NCBI GenBank assembly: GCA_003049485.1
Contig: PYST01000206.1
Span: forward strand, 1 to 64,000
Direction: 5' to 3'
Length of the DNA stretch: 64,000 nt
Source: Ophioceras dolichostomum
Lineage: Eukaryota; Ascomycota; Sordariomycetes; Magnaporthales; Ophioceraceae
In this document: positions 59,801 through 64,000 of the stretch, one piece after another
Numbering within the stretch: position 1 is the stretch's first letter
Layout of the letters: each line of letters opens with the position of its first letter
Translations under genes and position numbers: made by a program
The notes under the pieces: model-generated
Told to the model about the DNA's origin: nothing
What the model saw: the letters and a program-made list of their open reading frames with translations, nothing else
Databases searched by the model: none

Positions 59801-60615
59801 TAAAGCAGCTGACATTCAGCCCAATATCTCAGACACAACTCTTCCTCCCGGAGCTCCTTCGCTTCTATCTCTCACGCAACCGCTCCGGCGAGGCGCTCAA
59901 GCTGGCGCAGCGCTACCAGTTGCTCGCGTACTTCTCACACGCGTTGGAGATCTTGCTGCACCAGGTGCTGGACGAGGAGGTTGACAGCTCGCCGGCTCCC
60001 GAGGACGCGACGCTCCCGCGCGTGCTGTCGCTGCTCTCCTCGTTCCGCGACTACCTGGACGTGGTGGTGCAGTGCACGCGCAAGACGGAGGTGCGGTCCT
60101 GGCGCACCCTGTTCGCCTACCTGCCCCCGCCCCAGGAGCTCTTCGAGGAATCGCTGCTCCGCGGCAACCTCAAGACCGCGGGCGGCTACCTGCTCGTGCT
60201 GCACACGTTCGACGAGCTCGCCGCCGCGAGCGAGCAGAGCGTCCGACTGCTGAACAGGGCGATGCGCGAGGGAGACTGGGAGCTGTGCAAGGAGCTCGCC
60301 AGGTTCTTGGCCGCGCTGGATGACACGGGGGATACGCTGCGGGAGGCGATGGAGATGGTCAACAACGGTGTTGATGGCGGTGGTGTTGGTGCTGCCGCCT
60401 CTGGTGGTGGTGGTGGAATGCTCGCTTCGCCGCGACTTGGGGTCCCGCAGCAGGCGCCTGTCATAAACAGCAATGGGGCCGGACCCGGCGGCAGCGGGTC
60501 TGGGAGCAGTGGCGGCCATGGTGGCGGGCTCGAGGCGGCCATCAGTGGAGTTCAGGGACTCGGGATAAGCGGTAGTGGCAGCAGTGAGTCGGACGCTCCA
60601 TCGGCCGACGAGTAG
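56829..60615 (+). CDS. ric1: RIC1, subunit of the Ric1-Rgp1 GEF for the Golgi Rab Ypt6/Rab6
   Basis: Three exons: 56829-57308, 57439-59733, 59833-60615; 1185 aa. The start MYWPVGTPRVYATSS is characteristic. The N-terminal two-thirds form beta-propeller repeats (KPTVVLAAVVRS, NVDLLLRPDSAIFVV, FSLIAVGCADGNIRVYSV, TYSPDGYCLFAGYEHGWATWSVYGK, CTVVSPDGRYVAVAGRRGL). The C-terminal helical RIC1 domain (from about residue 926) has LFLPELLRFYLSRNRSGEALKLA and LEILLHQVLDEEV. With Rgp1 the protein activates Ypt6 for endosome-to-Golgi retrograde transport. The second intron (59734-59832, GTGAGT to CTCAG) is 99 nt, in phase and stop-free; removing it joins FRFAIR to TQLFLPE as in homologues. A disordered Asn/Ser/Gly insert (about 810-830) and a Gly/Ser-rich tail are lineage-specific. 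Confidence 0.95.
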
Positions 60616-61385
60616 CCTTGTGCGACCGATTCTGTTGTAACCAGACCCAGACCACGGTCACGACCTCAGCCGGAGGTGAATATGATGTAGACATTTATGG
60701 ATACGGATACAAAAGCAGTGAAGACAAGAGTTGGCCCGACTATCTGGATACACTAGAAACAAACAGTTGCTAAATCACAGTTCACTGTTTCTCATACGAA
60801 TTTCCATAAAATCAATGGCTTTGGGTTTCGGATGAACGTAGCAAATAATTTTCCAGCGGCATTCTGTCGCTGGCTGCCTTGCGGCTCGGCAGTAACTGCC
60901 TACAGGCGTGGTGTTATAGTGTGTGACACAGACTGTAGGCCCCCTTAGCAGCTGACGGGCTGGTTTTAAGGGTCGTCCCCACTCAAACAATAGCCTGGAA
61001 GGCAGGGCTCTCCCTTCAAACCCATCAATCCTCGATCCTGGACGCGCAGCGAGCCGCATCAAGACTGCTGCATCAACTTATTTTTGACATCACCCTCGAG
61101 GACCCCACCATTGTTACCTACCGCACATCCCAACGTCGCAACAAAACGAACCCCGGAACTAGCGATCTCGCCTTCTATATCTTCTGTTATCCCGGGCTAC
61201 TCTGAAGTTTTTCTGTTTTACGCGCCGCCATTCGTTTCTGCGCTTTCCCGGGTCCAGCGAAGGACGCGATTCCTGCGCCACCTCTCCTCCCCTCTCGACG
61301 ACCGCGGCGTTGAAACCGACGCCTGCCCTCCATCCTTTACTACGAGACTTGCGAGACTCAACAGACATCAAGCTTCGTCGCACCC
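60616..61385. other. RIC1 3' flank and casein kinase 2 beta promoter/leader
   Basis: 770 bp with no credible gene. The last 300 bp before the ATG at 61386 are C/T-rich with several CTC and ACGAC runs and look like a promoter and leader. No clear TATA box was identified. Confidence 0.5.
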
Positions 61386-62727
61386 ATGGATGACTTCGCT
61401 AGCGAGTCGGATAGCGACTATACCAGCTATTGGCGGGACTGGGTATGAAAACTCCCATGAAATTCCAACCCTCCGTTTCGGCGGTCCGTCCTCGACGTGC
61501 TTCGCCGCGCCGGCTAGCCGGATATCAAGCGTCCTCCGTCATCGCCAGTCGCCTGCCATTCGGCTCCGTCCTTTGCGCATACCAGTCGTATGGAACCGCA
61601 CGTCATGCGCGGGCATGCAGAGCAGAGGGGCGGACGGACAGGCGACGCTCGGGTCGGGCCGCCATTGTACCGCCACTGATGCAATCAGTCAGACAAAAAG
61701 GCAGATGGCGTAATTGGGAGAGATCAAGAAACAAACTAACACTTCTTTTTTTCTGGGGTTGCTACTACTAGTTCATCGGCTCGAAAGGGAATGAATATTT
61801 CTGCGAAATCGACGAGGAATACCTGACCGACAGGTTCAACTTGACTGGCCTTAACACGGAAGTCTCGTACTACCAGTATGCGCTCGACCTCATTACGGAC
61901 GTGTTCGACCTCGACTGCGACGACGAGATGCGCGAGACGATAGAAAAATCTGCGCGCCATCTGTACGGTCTCGTCCACGCTCGGTATATCGTCACGACCA
62001 GGGGTCTGGGCAAGATGGTACGCTTTCGTCTCCCTCTCTCTCCCTATGTCTCTCATCTTCCCTTCCCCATTGTCTTCGTAGAGTATGAGTCCTAACATAC
62101 CCCACCCTCCAACAGCTTGAAAAATACAAAAAAGGCGACTTCGGGAAGTGCCCCCGCGTGCACTGCCAGTCCCACCCGCTCCTGCCAATGGGCCTCTGCG
62201 ACATCCCCAACATGAAGCCCGTGAAGCTCTACTGCGCGCGGTGCGAGGACGTCTACAACCCAAAGTCGACGCGGCACGCCGGAATCGACGGCGCCTACTT
62301 CGGCACGTCGTTCCACAACATCCTCTTCCAGGTCTACCCTGCCCTAATGCCGACCAAGTCCGCCGACCGGTACGTGCCGCGCGTGTTCGGCTTCAAGGTG
62401 CACGGCCCCGCCGCGCTGGTGCGCTGGCAGAGCATGCGCCGCGACGACATGCGCCGCCGCCTGCGCAAGATGGAGATCGAGTCCGGCTTCAAGGACGGCG
62501 CGGACGAGGACGGGCCCGATGACGATGAGGAAGAGGAGGAGGAGGACGATCTGGAGTTTGGGGGAGGAGGTGCCGGTGCCGGTGCCGGTGGCGGCGGCGC
62601 TGGCGCTGGCGGTCTGGCCAATGCGCCACTGACGGCAGCGGGGAGCCGTGACGGGGGGATGTTGCCCGATGCGGCGGAACCGGCGATTGCACAGCTCGCC
62701 GACGAAAACATGGGCTTTGGTGCCTAG
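61386..62727 (+). CDS. ckb1: Casein kinase 2 regulatory (beta) subunit
   Basis: Three exons: 61386-61442, 61772-62017, 62116-62727; 304 aa. It opens with an acidic Ser-rich autophosphorylation-type N-terminus (MDDFASESDSDYTSYW), then WFIGSKGNEYFCEIDEEYL and the acidic loop (about 64-72). The zinc ribbon is C113-x4-C118 ... C141-x2-C144 (CPRVHC, CARC), the dimerisation site, followed by the C-terminal core YFGTSFHNILFQVYP and YVPRVFGFKVHG. The beta dimer stabilises and targets the CK2 holoenzyme in the nucleus and cytosol. The tail past about residue 230 is a fungal-type acidic run followed by Gly/Ala repeats. Intron 1 is long (329 nt) and falls right after codon 19. It contains an in-frame stop immediately, so splicing is obligatory. 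Confidence 0.96.
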
Positions 62728-64000
62728 TGGTGCGCCTCACTTGTCCGCCGCGGTTTGACCGACTGACGATGTTGTCGTCGAAGGGCGCGCGTTCCGGCTT
62801 TTGCTCTCTCGTGCGTCCGTCATCACCGCTCTGCACAGCAGACAGAGGTAGACAGAAACTGCTCGAGGCGTCGAATATGTACGCCTCGCCAGAGTGCTCT
62901 TTCTGCCTCCCTCGCCGTATTCATCCTCTATCGAACCCCCCTCCTCAGCCTAGCCTGAGTCCGTCCCGTCGAGTCGAAACGGCGACTTGCTTCACGTGTC
63001 AACGGCATCGATCGATACATGCACCGGTGGTGGGATTACGGTTTATGACGGACCCCTTCTCCCCGCTAGTCGGTTTTGTTTAGTTATCCGAAGAGAAAGA
63101 GAAACTGGAATACTTGGGAGTGCACATAATGCGGGGGCTGCCGGTGCATGTTGTCGCGGGTGACTGCCACCTCCCTATCTATCATGGTCTAGGTCTATAG
63201 TGTCTCTGGCGCAGATGCCTTGTTTTGGCGGTGGTGAGAGGGTTCTTCTACTTCCTGTCTGCCTGCCGGGGATGGAACGGAACTCAGTCCCTTTTCCTTC
63301 CTATTCTGGGAAAGAGTCTTAGATAGCAAACAACGTTAATACCCAGGTGACTTCAATTCTGTGACTGGAAGAATGACCCGCACGAGTCCGAATATGAGCC
63401 CTTTTCGTAACGATTAAGTCGTCCACCCCTGGGTGCATTGATCATCTTAAGAAGGTATCTCAGGTACCCAAGACATCGGTGCAGGATCGGACGAGAGATA
63501 GAACAACGATGGCGATGGCGTCGCTATTCCATGGCTTCGACATACTAAAACATAACATTACAGAAAAGGCCCGCGTGAGGAAGGGGAAAGACCAAAGCTC
63601 CAGGAAAGAAGCCCGCGTAATTCATATTTACACACACACGAATCTATGATCTGTGCCCGAGGTATGCGTCCATACCACGCAAAATAGGAAGTGGTGAGTA
63701 AACCAGGAAGGTATGTCATGATATGATGCGCGAGAACAGGGCCTATACCAGCCCACCGCTCTAATAGTCAGGAAAAATGACCGTGAACACCCCCCAAAAC
63801 CAATCCAAAACGCCAAGAGATATGTGGCAGAAAAAAGGATAAACATAACGTGAACGCCTCCAGTGCCATTGTTTTGTTTTAATGCACCTTTCCTCGTCAT
63901 GGATTCCCCTGATCGTATCCCCAACTCCAAAAACCCAGCAGTGGAGGGAAGAAGGGAGTGAAGTAAAAAGAGGGAAAGGGAAAGATGCTGTTCGTGATGT
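62728..64000. other. Intergenic DNA to the window edge, no gene seen
   Basis: It starts with the 3'UTR of the CK2 beta gene. A minus-strand open frame at 63628-63930 has one hydrophobic stretch but no homology I can recognise and no splice context. The end of the window is A/G-rich. Confidence 0.55.

Noticed and set aside
1..64000. CRISPR array, biosynthetic cluster, transposon or virus-derived segment
   Set aside because: No direct-repeat/spacer pattern, no PKS/NRPS/terpene genes, no transposase or reverse transcriptase motifs and no long terminal or inverted repeats were seen.

Overview
The window is nuclear DNA of a filamentous ascomycete (Pezizomycotina, most likely Sordariomycetes). Reasons: short GT-AG introns of about 70-330 nt, GC-rich exons, GC-neutral pyrimidine-rich intergenic DNA, and genes typical of this group (DUF3824-like RS protein, Zn2Cys6 factor, GPI-anchored Ser/Thr-rich protein, fungal acetate kinase). 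There is no bacterial, organellar, viral or toxin content. All gene models are ab initio: exon joins were chosen by splice consensus, reading phase and continuity of recognisable domains, without transcript data.

Layout. 1-5793: a small GPI-type surface protein (minus strand, 1128-1952) in otherwise gene-free DNA. 5794-8169: a large RS-rich, Ala/Gly-patch protein. 11321-15830: a divergent pair of spliceosome genes, CLF1 (minus) and PRP31 (plus), sharing a 433-bp promoter. 16307-18839: a five-exon PHS/Pho84-type MFS transporter, convergent with PRP31. 22501-24198: a four-exon protein of unknown function. 25955-27355: acetate kinase, convergent with a two-finger C2H2 regulator (29394-30416) that carries a 16-bp minisatellite just past its stop codon. 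30417-43155: 12.7 kb with no supportable gene, lying upstream of the C2H2 regulator. 43156-46741: a six-exon gene that joins a His/Gln-rich N-terminus, a conserved basic KGRPPG-type module and a complete omega-like glutathione S-transferase. 47966-51672: a seven-exon Zn2Cys6 transcription factor. 54685-60615: a divergent pair, TEX1/THOC3 (mRNA export, minus) and RIC1 (Golgi Rab GEF, plus). 61386-62727: casein kinase 2 beta subunit.

The genes do not form a biosynthetic cluster or a mobile island. Themes are mRNA processing and export (CLF1, PRP31, TEX1), gene regulation (C2H2, Zn2Cys6, CK2 beta, GST fusion), trafficking (RIC1), and phosphate and acetate metabolism (PHS transporter, acetate kinase). 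The item most worth following up is the GST fusion, whose architecture recalls yeast Ure2 (low-complexity Gln-rich head plus GST fold) but adds a nuclear or DNA-binding-like basic segment and keeps an omega-type active-site cysteine. Three assembly gaps, all in poly-C runs, lie in intergenic DNA.
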